A DNA stretch of 64,000 nt, taken from NCBI RefSeq assembly GCF_024584805.1, contig NZ_CP075715.1, forward strand, positions 6,171,526 to 6,235,525. The letters run 5' to 3'. Positions within the stretch are counted from its first letter, which is position 1; the number at the start of each line of letters is the position of its first letter. Positions 16,847 to 26,544 of the stretch are shown here, piece by piece. Made by a program: the position numbers and the translations under genes. This DNA comes from Streptomyces sp. FIT100 (lineage in GTDB: Bacteria; Actinomycetota; Actinomycetes; Streptomycetales; Streptomycetaceae). The notes under the pieces were generated by a model that was not told where the DNA came from, searched no databases, and was given only the letters and a program-made list of their open reading frames with translations.

Positions 16847-18097
16847 TCAGCCCGGTCGCCCTTCCCGGGTGACCGTGGCCGCGGTGGTGGCGGCATGGAT
16901 CAGGTACTCCAGGGGCCCGCGCCGGAAGGCGCGGGCCCAGGCGAGGGCCGCCGCCATCGCCGCCACGGCGAAGAGGAGCAGCACCGGCAGGTCGGCGGAG
17001 TACGGCGGCTCGACGACGTCCAGGGCCCTGATCGCGAGGATGTGGCCGACGTAGGCGGTCAGCGCGACCGAGCCGAGCGCGATGACCGGCGTGGCCGCCC
17101 ACCGCAGCTGAGCCGAACGGTCGGTGGCCATGACACAGAGGGCCAGGACCACGAGGGCGACGCCGGCGTTGCCCAGGACGGACCACGTCGTCTGGCTGTG
17201 CGGCGCGGCCACCAGCAGCCAGGCGGGCATACCGGGGACGGGGTGCTCGCCCACCGCGTCGGACCACCAGGCCGAGGCCGCGGCCGTGGTGCCGGAGGCC
17301 GCGTTCACACCGGTGAGCGCGCCCGGGACCAGGTGCAGGGCCAGCCACGACCCTCCGTAGCCGAGCACGGCCAGCGCCCCGCCGCACAGGGCGACCCTGG
17401 GCAGGACTCCCGGCCGGCCGAGATCGAGCTTGGCCACGGCCATGCCCGCCACGACGAAGGGCAGCCAGGTCGGCACCGGATACGCACCCGTGATGAACAG
17501 CTCGACCAAGCCGTCCGAGCCGGTGACCCGGGCCAGGGGATCGTGGGCGATGACCGAGTCGGCCCAGCTCCCGCCGTCGACCGCGGCCCGGAGCCCGAAG
17601 ACGACCAGGGGCATGACGAGCGCGGCCGACGCGGCGACGAGGACCAGGGTGGACGCCCGCAGCCGGCGCAGCGGGAGCGCGAGGACGAAGAGCACCCCGA
17701 ACTGGGCGAGGATCACGTCGACATCGGTGTCCACCCAGGTCAGGGCGTATCCCAGGGCGATCAGGACGCCGGAGCGGACCACCACCCCGACCACGGCCTG
17801 CCGGCCCGCGAGCCCGGTCCGCGGCTCCGGCCGGCCGGTGAGCAGGATCAGGGAGAACCCGGCGAGCACCGCGAACAGGGCGGAGGACCGGCCGCGCGCC
17901 ACCTCCATCACCCAGCCCAGAGGGCCGCCCACCGACGGGCCGGGCCCGACGTGTGCGGCGAACATCCCCAGGATCGCCAGACCCCGTGCGAGGTCCAGGC
18001 CGATCAGCCTCCCCGTCGACGGCGTACGGGGCGGGCGAGCCGCCTCGGCCGAGGGCACTGCCTCAGGGGCCATGGGGAGTGACGCGTTCCACCTCAT
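16847..18097 (-). CDS. multi-pass acyltransferase-like membrane protein (DUF418/HGSNAT-type)
   Basis: A protein of about 416 residues with ten or so membrane helices. Its opening, RLIGLDLARGLAILGMFAAHVG followed by RSSALFAVLAGFSL, is typical of the heparan-alpha-glucosaminide N-acetyltransferase-like/DUF418 proteins that move acyl groups across membranes. The C-terminal half contains the HSQTTWSVLGNAGVAL and GSVALTAYVGHILAI segments seen in this group. The donor and acceptor are unknown. The start is either ATG 18097 or ATG 18073; neither has a strong ribosome site. It converges with cbtA. Confidence 0.72.
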   Translation of the reverse strand: MRWNASLPMAPEAVPSAEAARPPRTPSTGRLIGLDLARGLAILGMFAAHVGPGPSVGGPLGWVMEVARGRSSALFAVLAGFSLILLTGRPEPRTGLAGRQAVVGVVVRSGVLIALGYALTWVDTDVDVILAQFGVLFVLALPLRRLRASTLVLVAASAALVMPLVVFGLRAAVDGGSWADSVIAHDPLARVTGSDGLVELFITGAYPVPTWLPFVVAGMAVAKLDLGRPGVLPRVALCGGALAVLGYGGSWLALHLVPGALTGVNAASGTTAAASAWWSDAVGEHPVPGMPAWLLVAAPHSQTTWSVLGNAGVALVVLALCVMATDRSAQLRWAATPVIALGSVALTAYVGHILAIRALDVVEPPYSADLPVLLLFAVAAMAAALAWARAFRRGPLEYLIHAATTAATVTREGRPG

Positions 18098-18460
18098 CTG
18101 CCCAGGGTCGGGAACGATGCCGGTTTCAACCACCCGGCAGGCGGCTGGTGCCACCCCGCCGAACGGCTGACGAGCGGCCGGGGACCTGCCCGGAGGCGGC
18201 GGTCCCGGCGCGGGCCGCCGGCGCCGGCGGCGGACATTCCCGGCGGCGGACGTCCCGGCAGCAGGGGCCGGCGGGGCGGGGCGGCCGGCGTCCGGTGCGT
18301 GCCATCGCACACCGGGGGATCATCCTCGGGCCTGGATGTACTCGGATGCTCCGACACCGCGGCCTGGGCCGCCTCCTGTGCGAAGGGCCGGCTGCCGGGA
18401 CGGCGTGCCGGGCGTCGCGCGCCCGGCGGAATGTGTCGGGCGGAATGTGTCGGACACGGC
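18098..18460. other. intergenic, very GC-rich, nothing recognised
   Basis: About 360 bp between the acyltransferase start and the end of the carrier-protein operon. It holds several overlapping GC-rich inverted repeats that could terminate the operon from the right, but no single clear hairpin and no gene. Confidence 0.4.
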
Positions 18461-19720
18461 CTACGAACGCACCGGAGCGTACCGGCTGCCGGGGCGGGGC
18501 AGGCCCAGATGGCCGCGGAGCGTCATGGCCTCGTAGGCGGTGCGGAAGGCCCGGCGCCGGTGCAGCTCGGGGACCAGGCCACGGGTGATCGCGACGAGGT
18601 CGTGCGGCAGCGTGCCCGGACGCAGCCGGAAGCCGTCGAGCCCGGCGGAGCGCCAGTCCAGCAGCAGGTCGGCGAGGTCGCCCGGGGTGCCCGTGAAGAC
18701 CTCGGCGTCCGAGGCGAGCTCCGCGCCGGCCAGGGCGTCCAGACGGGCCTTGCGCCGGGCGGCGGAGCCCGGCTCGGCGTCCAGGAAGACGAGGAGGTCA
18801 CCGAACCTCTTGAGGGGCCTGGCCCGTACGTCCCGGCCGCTACGCGCCACGGCCTCGTCGACCTGCGCGAGGACCGCCCGGGTGCCCGCGCGGTCGTGCG
18901 GCGTGACGAAGACGACGTCGGAGGCGCGGGCCGCGAACTCGTACGGCACGGAAGCGTGCGCGAGGCTCGCGACGAGCGGCTGGCCCTGCGGCGGGCGGGG
19001 TGTGATCGAGGGGCCGCGCACGCTGAAGTGCGGGCCTTCGAAGTGGATGGGGTGCAGCTTGTCGCGGTCGATGAAGCGGCCCGTCGCGGCATCCCGTATC
19101 TCGGCGTCGTCCTGCCAGCTGTCCCACAGCCGCCGCGCCACCTCCACCACGTCTGCGGCCTCCGCGAACAGCGGGCGCAGCCGCGCGGCGATCAGCTCCG
19201 GGTCGCGCACGTCGTCGTCGGTCAGCCGCGGAGTCGTACGGCGGCCGAAATGCGTGGCGTCGGCGGCGCGTGCGGAGATCTGCGGGCGCCAGCCGGCGCG
19301 GCCCCTGCTCGCGTGGTCGAGGGTCGCGATGCCGATGGCGAGGTGGAACGGCTCCGTATGGGTGACGTTCGTGGTCGGCACCAGACCGATGCGCGTGGTG
19401 AGCGGGGCGATGCGGGCCGCGAGCAGGACCGCGTCGAGGCCGCCCCTGACCTGGTCGGTGCGGTCGTCCGTGCGGTGGAAGGCGGCTGACTGGAGGCCGA
19501 GGGCGTCTTCGAGCGTGACGAAGTCGACGAGGCCGCGCTCGGCCTCGGCGACCAGGTCCGCCCAGTATCCGGGCGTGAACAGATCGCCGGGACGGGCGCC
19601 CGCGGCCCGCCACGCGGCCGGGTGCCAGCCGGCGCCGTCGAGGGCGACGGCGAGGTGCAGCGGCGAGCCGGTGCCGGTGTCGGTGTCGGTGCCGATGCCG
19701 GTCCCGGTGTCCCGGGTCAT
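18461..19720 (-). CDS. FMN-dependent (luciferase-like) monooxygenase, last gene of carrier-protein operon
   Basis: A 419-residue bacterial-luciferase-like flavin monooxygenase. After a short Thr/Gly-rich N-terminus (TGTGIGTDTDTGTG) come the barrel motifs FVTLEDALGLQ, the strand TTRIGLVPTTNVTHTEPFHLA, and LDHASRGRAGWRPQIS, as in the SnaA/NtaA/DszA branch. These enzymes need FMNH2 from a separate reductase and hydroxylate or cleave C-N or C-S bonds. The start overlaps the stop of the next upstream flavin enzyme (ATGA), so they are co-expressed and may act in sequence. The substrate is unknown. Confidence 0.82.
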   Translation of the reverse strand: MTRDTGTGIGTDTDTGTGSPLHLAVALDGAGWHPAAWRAAGARPGDLFTPGYWADLVAEAERGLVDFVTLEDALGLQSAAFHRTDDRTDQVRGGLDAVLLAARIAPLTTRIGLVPTTNVTHTEPFHLAIGIATLDHASRGRAGWRPQISARAADATHFGRRTTPRLTDDDVRDPELIAARLRPLFAEAADVVEVARRLWDSWQDDAEIRDAATGRFIDRDKLHPIHFEGPHFSVRGPSITPRPPQGQPLVASLAHASVPYEFAARASDVVFVTPHDRAGTRAVLAQVDEAVARSGRDVRARPLKRFGDLLVFLDAEPGSAARRKARLDALAGAELASDAEVFTGTPGDLADLLLDWRSAGLDGFRLRPGTLPHDLVAITRGLVPELHRRRAFRTAYEAMTLRGHLGLPRPGSRYAPVRS

Positions 19721-21096
19721 GACGCCTCCGTCGTCGACGGGCGCGAATGCCGCCGGGTGAGGTCCGGCCGTCGCAGGCCCAGATGGTCCCGCAGTGTCGT
19801 CCCCGCGTACTCCTCGCGGAACACGCCCTTCTCCTGAAGCAGCGGCACCACCCGGTCCACGAGGTCGTCCAGACCGCCGGGCGTCAGATGCGGGACGAAG
19901 ACGAAGCCGTCGGCCCCGTCGGTCTGCACGAAACGGTCGATGGCGTCGGCGACGGTGCGCGGGCTGCCGACGAACGTCTGGCCGCCGCCGACCTCGATGA
20001 CCAGCTCACGGATGGTCAGTCCCCGCTCCTCCGCGAGCCCGCGCCACCGCCGCGCCGTCTCCTCCCGGCCCTTGCGGAACACCGAATGCCCTTTGAGGAC
20101 CTGCGCGTCGGGCTCCGGGTCGACATCGGGCAGCGGCCCGTCCGGGTCGTACGCGGACAGGTCGCGGCCCCAGACGGCCTCCAGATGGGCGATCGCGGTC
20201 TGCGGGCTGACCTGGGCGCGGGTGATCTCGTCGGCGTACGCCGCGGCCTCCTCGTCGGTGTCGGCGACGACGGCCGTGGCGGTGGGGATGATCCTGAGCT
20301 CGTCGGGCGCCCGGCCGTACCGGGCCAGGCGCCCCTTCACATCCCGGTAGAAGGCGCGGGCCTCGCCGAGCCTGTTGTACTTGCTGAAGATGACGTCGGC
20401 GTCGGAGGCGGCGAACTCCCGTCCCGCGTCGGACTCCCCGGCCTGGATGACCACGGGGTGTCCTTGCGGGCCGCGCGGTGTGGCGAACCGCCCCGAGACG
20501 TCGAAGTGCCGGCCGCGGTGGGCGAACTCCCCGGCGCCGGGGCGGAGGAACTCCCCGGCACGGGCGTCGGCGCGTACGTCGTCGTCGGCCCAGCTGTCCC
20601 ACAAGGCGCGGGCGGTGGCCAGGAATTCGGCGGCGCGTGTGTAGCGGTCGGCCTCCGTGAGGAAACCGCCGCGGCGGAAGTTCTCGCCGGTGAACGCGTC
20701 GAAGCTGGTGACCACGTTCCAGGCCGCCCGGCCTCCGCTCAGGTGGTCGAGGGTCGCGAGCCTGCGCGCCACCTCGTACGGCTCGTTGAAGGTGGCGTTG
20801 ACCGTGGCGGCGAGTCCCAGATGCGTGGTGACGGCCGCGAGTGCGCTGAGCACCGTCAGGTTCTCCGGGCGGCCCGCCACGTCCAGTTCGTAGATGCGGC
20901 CCTTGTGCTCGCGCAGCCGCAGCCCTTCGGCGAGGAAGAAGAAGTCGAACCTGCCGCGTTCGGCGGTCTGCGCGAGCCGCACGAAGGAGTCGATGGCGAT
21001 CTGGCTCTCGGACCGGGGGTCCGACCAGACGGTCACGTTGTGGATGCCGGGCAGCTGCGCCGCGAGGTGCAGCTGCTTCTTTCCGACGGCGGGCAC
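19717..21096 (-). CDS. NtaA/SnaA/DszA-family flavin monooxygenase
   Basis: A 459-residue FMN-dependent monooxygenase. It shows the strong family signatures FDFFFLAEGL, ATVNATFNEPYEVAR, LDHLSGGRAAWNVVTS and GENFRRGG. Members oxidise nitrilotriacetate, pristinamycin precursors or sulfones with FMNH2 delivered by a partner reductase; no flavin reductase gene is in the operon. Full family length. In this amino-group-carrier operon it is a candidate for N-oxidation or oxidative cleavage of an amino-acid-derived intermediate, which is an inference. Confidence 0.88.
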   Translation of the reverse strand: MPAVGKKQLHLAAQLPGIHNVTVWSDPRSESQIAIDSFVRLAQTAERGRFDFFFLAEGLRLREHKGRIYELDVAGRPENLTVLSALAAVTTHLGLAATVNATFNEPYEVARRLATLDHLSGGRAAWNVVTSFDAFTGENFRRGGFLTEADRYTRAAEFLATARALWDSWADDDVRADARAGEFLRPGAGEFAHRGRHFDVSGRFATPRGPQGHPVVIQAGESDAGREFAASDADVIFSKYNRLGEARAFYRDVKGRLARYGRAPDELRIIPTATAVVADTDEEAAAYADEITRAQVSPQTAIAHLEAVWGRDLSAYDPDGPLPDVDPEPDAQVLKGHSVFRKGREETARRWRGLAEERGLTIRELVIEVGGGQTFVGSPRTVADAIDRFVQTDGADGFVFVPHLTPGGLDDLVDRVVPLLQEKGVFREEYAGTTLRDHLGLRRPDLTRRHSRPSTTEAS

Positions 21097-21207
21097 GCGT
21101 ACTCCTTCTGGGAAGGGCCGGCCGGGTCACGGCCGGCCGCTCGACCACGAGCGTGCACAGGCGGGTGCACGCGTGCACAGGCCAACGGGCCCTATTTCAT
21201 GAGCTGT

Positions 21208-22137
21208 TCACGACACTCCGGTGGTGGCCGCGGGGGAGAGCGGAGCCGGGGAGACGTACCGCACCGTGTTCTCGAAGGCCACGTCGTGGCTCTTCACGTC
21301 GATGGCGATCCGGTCGCCGTCGGCGATCCGGAAGCCGTCGTGGAAGCTGGCCTCGTCGGCCCCCAGGAGTACGTAGTTGACCAGGCCGGGGCGCCGCACC
21401 GCCGGGAACGAGAACAGGTGCTCCGCCATGTCCCGCACCCGGAAGTACAGGGCGTCGGCGCCGCAGTCGAAGTTGCCCTCCCAGGCGGTCGCGCCGTCCC
21501 GCACGATGGTGACCCGGCCGGTCACCGAGAGCGGCGGCTCGCCGAGGAACAGCCAGGGCGTGAGCGCGGTGTCGCACAGCTTGCAGTACGGGTTGTAGCC
21601 GGGGTCCTTGCGGTGCAGGCCGATGTCGCACAGGTCGTTGCCGAAGGTGTAGCCCGCGTAGTGCGGGGTGCCCTCGGCGTCGTTGACGTAGACGAGGGCG
21701 ACCTCGGGCTCCTCGATGAGGGCGACCGGATCCGCGGGCACGTTCAGCGTCTCCCCCGGCAGCCGGACCCAGTCGCCGAAGCCCTTGAAGAACCAGCGGG
21801 GCGGCGTGAAATCCCCGCCCTCCGGGGCGGTCTGCCCGCCCCACTTCTTCTTGTGCGTGCCCATGAAGCCGCTCAGCAGCGCGTTCCCGGTGGCCTGCGG
21901 CAGCAGCGGCGGCAGCGGCCGCACCTCGGGGTCGCCGGCGGTGACGGTGACCGTCTCGGCTCCCTCGGCGACGGCGGCCCTGACCGCGGCCTCCGAGCCG
22001 TCCGTGGCGATGAACGCCGCGGCGAGCTGCCCGTCGGCCACCCGGTACAGGGTCTGCGGCGCGCCGGACTCGGGCCTGCCGAAGCCGACATGGCGGCTGC
22101 CCTTGTACATGGCCTCGAAGAGGGTCGGAAGTGGCAT
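21208..22137 (-). CDS. fumarylacetoacetate hydrolase (FAH)-family protein
   Basis: A 309-residue FAH-fold protein. The metal site is recognisable from EEPEVALVY (acidic ligands) and GYTFGNDLCDIG (Asp ligand), followed by KDPGYNPYCKLCDTALTPWLF. FAH members hydrolyse C-C bonds in acylpyruvates, decarboxylate oxaloacetate-like acids or hydrate enoates, so the exact reaction stays open. ATG 22137 has AGGAGG eleven bases upstream. It lies 29 nt downstream of the aminotransferase and 111 nt upstream of the flavin enzymes, in one transcription unit. Confidence 0.83.
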   Translation of the reverse strand: MPLPTLFEAMYKGSRHVGFGRPESGAPQTLYRVADGQLAAAFIATDGSEAAVRAAVAEGAETVTVTAGDPEVRPLPPLLPQATGNALLSGFMGTHKKKWGGQTAPEGGDFTPPRWFFKGFGDWVRLPGETLNVPADPVALIEEPEVALVYVNDAEGTPHYAGYTFGNDLCDIGLHRKDPGYNPYCKLCDTALTPWLFLGEPPLSVTGRVTIVRDGATAWEGNFDCGADALYFRVRDMAEHLFSFPAVRRPGLVNYVLLGADEASFHDGFRIADGDRIAIDVKSHDVAFENTVRYVSPAPLSPAATTGVS

Positions 22138-22166
22138 GGGGAAGGTCCTCCTGGAACTGGTGGGAA

Positions 22167-23504
22167 TCAGGACTGCGGAGCAGGAGCAGAGGCAGAGGCA
22201 GAGGCGAGTGGGGAGGCGGGGGCGGGGTCGGGAGCGGTGGTGGTCAGGGCCGCCAGGACCTCGCCGACCCGCTCGACGTCCCTCCGGATCCACGGCAGCC
22301 CGAGCGGGTCCGGCGCCGTGAGCGCGGCCGTGCGCTGCTCGTCGGTGTCGCCGTAGAGGCGGCTCGTGGCGGCGCGTATCCGCAGTGCGTCCTCGGACTC
22401 GCCGAAGGCGCTCGCCGGGAGCACACCGACGCCGTGGCGTTCGCTGAGGAGCCGGGCCAGGTCGGCGCCGCCGTGCACGCCGTGGGCGCGGGCCAAGTGG
22501 TCCCGGAGCGGCTCGAAGTCCGGGTAGAGATAGCAGGTCGCGCGTACGGGGGCGAGGACGGCCCCGGCCGCGGTGAAGCGGTCGGCCACGGCGCCCACCA
22601 CCGTCCGGTGCAGCCGGCGGCTCGCCGCGACGTGCTCGGCGATCTCCGGCGGTTCGCCGAACGCGTACGCGGCCGCGGACTGCACGGGCGCCGGCGGGCT
22701 GGACCAGATCTGGCTGGCGACGGAGACGAGCCGGCTGTGCAGGGCGTGCCCGACGGAGCTGTCGGGGAGGCGGGCCACGCCGGTGCGCCAGCCGCCGAGC
22801 GCCAGGTTCTTGGTCAGTCCGGTGGTGACGACGGTGCGCTCGGGAGCGTGCACGGCCGGGGACTCGGCGGGCGCCGAGGTGTCGTAGACGAGGTCGCAGT
22901 AGATCTCGTCGGACACGATGACCAGGTCGAGCTCCCGGGCCGCCGCCGCCAGGCGCCGCACCGTGCCCGGCGAAGCGACGGTCCCGGTCGGGTTGTCCGG
23001 CACCGTCACCACCACGGACCGCGGATCCTGTCCGGCGGCGCGCGCCGCGGCGACCGCCTCGCGCAGCCGGTCGGGATCGGGCACCCCGCCCTCGCCCGGG
23101 AGGGTCGGTACGGGGACGGGGCGCGCCCCCACGAGCCGGGCGTGCGCCGCGTAACTCACCCAGCTCGGCACGGGCACGACCACGTCGCCGCCGACGGCGA
23201 GCAGCAGCGCGAACAGGAGCGGCTTGCTGCCCGGTCCCGCCACGACGAGCTCCGGGTCGATGCCGAGGCCGCGCCGCTCCCAGTAGCCGGCGGCCGCGTC
23301 GCGCAGCGCGTGGCTGCCGGCAACGGGGCCGTACGCGTTCTCGCCCGCCGCGGCGGCGAGCCGTTCGCGCAGGGCGGGGTGCGCGGGGAGGCCGATCTCC
23401 CCGCTGGCCATCGAAAGGACCCGCTCCCCGGCTCGGCGCCTGCGGGCCAGGGCCTCGTCGGCGGCGAGGGTCGCCGACATGGGGACCGGTGCGGATTCGG
23501 GCAT
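22167..23504 (-). CDS. PLP-dependent aminotransferase, fold type I (class I/II)
   Basis: A 445-residue aspartate-aminotransferase-fold enzyme. Visible residues are the Asn of PDNPTGTV, the Asp and Tyr of SDEIYCDLVY that hold PLP, and the Schiff-base Lys in TGLTKNLALGGWR; the C-terminal Arg is in LRIRAATS. The last 25 residues are Ala/Ser/Pro rich. In LysW pathways a PLP enzyme (LysJ) aminates the carrier-bound aldehyde. LysJ is class III, so this enzyme may fill the same step or act on a free amino or keto acid. It is the only aminotransferase in the operon. Confidence 0.87.
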   Translation of the reverse strand: MPESAPVPMSATLAADEALARRRRAGERVLSMASGEIGLPAHPALRERLAAAAGENAYGPVAGSHALRDAAAGYWERRGLGIDPELVVAGPGSKPLLFALLLAVGGDVVVPVPSWVSYAAHARLVGARPVPVPTLPGEGGVPDPDRLREAVAAARAAGQDPRSVVVTVPDNPTGTVASPGTVRRLAAAARELDLVIVSDEIYCDLVYDTSAPAESPAVHAPERTVVTTGLTKNLALGGWRTGVARLPDSSVGHALHSRLVSVASQIWSSPPAPVQSAAAYAFGEPPEIAEHVAASRRLHRTVVGAVADRFTAAGAVLAPVRATCYLYPDFEPLRDHLARAHGVHGGADLARLLSERHGVGVLPASAFGESEDALRIRAATSRLYGDTDEQRTAALTAPDPLGLPWIRRDVERVGEVLAALTTTAPDPAPASPLASASASAPAPQS

Positions 23505-23608
23505 TCGGGCTCCAACGATGAAGAGACGGACCCGGTCGGTCCGGCTCGAAAGACGGTCGCTCGGGCGGTGGTTGAGGCGATGGCTGAGGCGGTGGTTCCG
23601 GTCGTGAC

Positions 23609-25330
23609 TCAGGTGGCCGTCGCGGCGTACCGCTGCCGGAGCTCCGCCTTGCGGACCTTGCCCGTCAGGGTCTTGGGCAGGGCGGGCACCAGCTCCACGC
23701 GGTCCGGCAGGAAGCGGGCGTCGTGGCCGGACTCCCCGAGGTGGGAGCGGATCTCGTCGAGCGAGGGGCCGGCCCCGCCGGACGGGACCACCACCGCGCA
23801 GATCACGGTCCCGTGCCCGTCCACGGCCTGCGGAAGCCCCACCAGCGCGGCCTCGACGGCCTTCGGGTGGCCGGCGATGACCGCCTCCAGCTCCGTCATG
23901 GGCGCCACGAGGCCGTCGCGGAGGATCGCGTCGCGTGCGCGGCCGATGATGCGGATGCCGCCGCGGCCGTCGTCCCGCGCCAGGTCCCCGGTGTCGAACC
24001 AGCCGTCCGCGCCGAGCTCTGCCGCGAACGCCTCCTCGCGCCGGTGGTAGCCGAGCGCCAGGGACGCGCCGCGCACCTTGAGTCCGCCCACGACATCGCC
24101 GCCGCCGTCGACGTCCGACGGGTCGATGTGTGTCTCCATGGCGTCGATGGCGCGGCCGTTGCTGTGCGCCGCCCAGTCCGCGGGGTCCCCGGGACGGGTC
24201 ATGGTCACGGGGCCGTTCTCGGACATGCCCCACAGCGAGTAGGTGCGTGCGCCGAGCGTCTCGTGGACCTCGTCGGCCAGTTGGGCCAGGACCGGCGCGG
24301 AGCCGATCACCACGTGCCGCAGCGTGCTGGTGTCGCGCTTCTCGGCCCGCTGCGAGGCGGCCACGTCGGCGAGCGTGGCGGGCGGCCCGTACAGGAGCGT
24401 GGCGCCGTAGCGCTCCACCAGGTCGAGCAGCGCCTCGTTCCTGCGCACGTCCTGGAAGGCGACGGTGCCGCCGAGCATGACGCCCGCGAGGACGCCCTGC
24501 GCGAAGCCCGAGTAGTGCACGAGGGGGGTGGACACGGCGGCCACCCAGTCCTCGCCGAGCCCGAACGCGTCGACGTAGCCGCGCACGGCCGAGTGGACGG
24601 TGTTCTGGCTGTGCAGGACGCCCTTGGACTCGCCGGTGGTGCCGGAGGTGAACAGGACGACGAACGGCTCGTCGGCCGTCAGCGCCGAACCGTCCGGCTC
24701 GGCGCCTCCGTGCTCCTCCCGCTCGACGGCGACGAAGTGGTCGTGGAACGAGAGCGCGCCGTCCGGCACCGGCCCGTCCACGACCAGCACGTGGTCCAGG
24801 GTGGGGAGTTCGTCCTTGAGCCCCGTGACGATGTCCGCCAACGGCGTGCCCGACCACTCCGGGAGCGTGATGCACACCCGGGCCCCGGTGAGGCCGAGCC
24901 GGTGGCGCAGCTCGCCCTCCGGGCAGATCGGCGAGATCGGGCAGATGACGGCGCCGACGCGCATACAGGCGAACATCAGCGGCACCATCTCCCACCGGTT
25001 GGGGAGCTGGACGGCGACGAAGTCACCGCGCCGCACGCCGAGTTCGAGCAGTGCTCCGGCGAACCGGTCGGTCAGCCGTGCCAGCTCGGCGTAGTCGAGG
25101 GTGTCGGTGCGCGATTCGGCGATGCGGCGGCCCGCCACGGCGAGCTTGTGCGGGTGCTCGCGGGCCTGGCGGCGCAGGTCGTCGAGGAAGGTCTCGTCCC
25201 GCCACCAGCCGCGCCGCCGGTACTCGGCGGCGCGCTCCTCGGGCGACGCGGCCGGCGTACCCGCCGCCGTACCCGCCGGCGTGGTCGCCGCCGTACCCGT
25301 CGCCGTGCCCGCCGTGGTCACCGCGCTCAT
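23609..25330 (-). CDS. AMP-dependent acyl-CoA synthetase/ligase
   Basis: A 573-residue ANL-superfamily ligase. P-loop VVLFTSGTTGESKGV (about 225), A5-like SLWGMSENGPV (about 350), WFDTGDLARDD (about 440), and the C-terminal Lys in LPKTLTGKVRKAEL are all present. The N-terminal 30 residues are a Thr/Ala/Gly repeat encoded by gccgtacccg-like units. It could activate a carboxylic acid as adenylate and transfer it to CoA, an amine or the carrier-derived product. The start overlaps the stop of the dehydrogenase gene (ATGA). Confidence 0.86.
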   Translation of the reverse strand: MSAVTTAGTATGTAATTPAGTAAGTPAASPEERAAEYRRRGWWRDETFLDDLRRQAREHPHKLAVAGRRIAESRTDTLDYAELARLTDRFAGALLELGVRRGDFVAVQLPNRWEMVPLMFACMRVGAVICPISPICPEGELRHRLGLTGARVCITLPEWSGTPLADIVTGLKDELPTLDHVLVVDGPVPDGALSFHDHFVAVEREEHGGAEPDGSALTADEPFVVLFTSGTTGESKGVLHSQNTVHSAVRGYVDAFGLGEDWVAAVSTPLVHYSGFAQGVLAGVMLGGTVAFQDVRRNEALLDLVERYGATLLYGPPATLADVAASQRAEKRDTSTLRHVVIGSAPVLAQLADEVHETLGARTYSLWGMSENGPVTMTRPGDPADWAAHSNGRAIDAMETHIDPSDVDGGGDVVGGLKVRGASLALGYHRREEAFAAELGADGWFDTGDLARDDGRGGIRIIGRARDAILRDGLVAPMTELEAVIAGHPKAVEAALVGLPQAVDGHGTVICAVVVPSGGAGPSLDEIRSHLGESGHDARFLPDRVELVPALPKTLTGKVRKAELRQRYAATAT

Positions 25331-26445
25331 CGGCGGTCCTTGCGGCGGGCCGTGAGCAGCTCCGGCAGCGGGTCGCCCGCCCCCGCGGCGGCGATCTCCA
25401 GCAGATCCCGGGTGTTCTGCCGCACCCGGTCGCCGACCCAGTCGAAGACCCATGCCTTGCGCGCGTCCGCCGCCAGGTCGAAGGGGACGACCCTGGTGAC
25501 GGCCAGGGCGGCCGATGCGGCCCCGCCGATGTTGGCGATCACACCCGGGACCAGGGTGGCGCCCGCGGCCCGCACCTTCTCCTTCGCCTCGGCGCTGGAG
25601 GCGAGGTTCGCGCCCTCGACCACGAGACGGGCGCGCAGACGGTGCGCGTTCTCGGCGCCCAGCGCGTACTTCTGCGCGGCGAGGACGAGCAGGTCGGCGT
25701 CGACGTCGAGCCAGGCGTCCGGTCCGCCGGAGACGGTGACGTCCTGCGGCAGACGGGTGCGGTCGATCCGCCCGAACTCATCGGTGATCGCGACGAGTTC
25801 GGCCACCGGAAGCCGCTCCGCGCTGATGGTGCCCTGCACGTCGGCCACGCCCACGACGGTGTGCCCGCGCTCCTCAAGGAACCGCGCGACCGCGCGGCCC
25901 ACCGCGCCGAAGCCCTGCACGACCACCCGCGCCGGCCCGGTGCGGCCGCTCGCCTCCAGGGCGGTGACCGCGGCGACGCCGACGCCGTGCCCGGTGCAGT
26001 CGATCAGCGGCTCGTAGTACGTGCGCCAGTCGACCGGCATGTCCGGGGCGCCCAGCCGATAGCGCGGGTCGTAGCCCGCCTCGTCGAAGAAGACGGCGCG
26101 GTCGGCCGGGGTGACGCCCATGTCGATGCCGAGGTGGATGCCGCCGAACAGCAGCGGCTTGACGGTGCGGCCGAAGGTGCGGAAGGTCTCCTCGCGGTCG
26201 CTGCCGTCGGAGACGATGCCGGCCTTGGCGCCGCCGATGGGCAGGCCGGCGAGGGTGAACTTCTGTGTCATGTCGCGGGCGAGACCGGCCACCTCCTCCT
26301 CGGTGACACCGGTGGTCATCCGGGTGCCGCCCATCGCCAGGCCGTCGTACAACGAGTCGACGACGACCCAGCCCTTGATCGTGCCGCCGCTGCCGTTCAG
26401 ATGGACCGTGAACGCCGGGTCCTGCGGGTTTTCCAGCTCACTCAT
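25327..26445 (-). CDS. Glu/Leu/Phe/Val-type amino acid dehydrogenase
   Basis: A 372-residue NAD(P)-dependent amino-acid dehydrogenase. The catalytic domain shows KFTLAGLPIGGAKAGI with the active Lys and GIDMGVTPAD. The Rossmann domain shows VVQGFGAVGRAVARFLEERG, and later VEGANLASSAEA. Such enzymes interconvert 2-oxo acids and L-amino acids with ammonia, so it may provide or consume an unusual amino acid for the carrier pathway. Start ATG 26445 has AAGGAC upstream; a TTG two codons earlier is less likely. Confidence 0.85.
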   Translation of the reverse strand: MSELENPQDPAFTVHLNGSGGTIKGWVVVDSLYDGLAMGGTRMTTGVTEEEVAGLARDMTQKFTLAGLPIGGAKAGIVSDGSDREETFRTFGRTVKPLLFGGIHLGIDMGVTPADRAVFFDEAGYDPRYRLGAPDMPVDWRTYYEPLIDCTGHGVGVAAVTALEASGRTGPARVVVQGFGAVGRAVARFLEERGHTVVGVADVQGTISAERLPVAELVAITDEFGRIDRTRLPQDVTVSGGPDAWLDVDADLLVLAAQKYALGAENAHRLRARLVVEGANLASSAEAKEKVRAAGATLVPGVIANIGGAASAALAVTRVVPFDLAADARKAWVFDWVGDRVRQNTRDLLEIAAAGAGDPLPELLTARRKDRR

Positions 26446-26544
26446 GGCCAAGTCCTTGCGTACGTAGGGGAGTTCAGGGGGTACGTGTGGGCTACGCCGG
26501 GTCGGTGCCCGGCGGCCGTCACGGGTGGAGGGGTGGAGGGGCCG

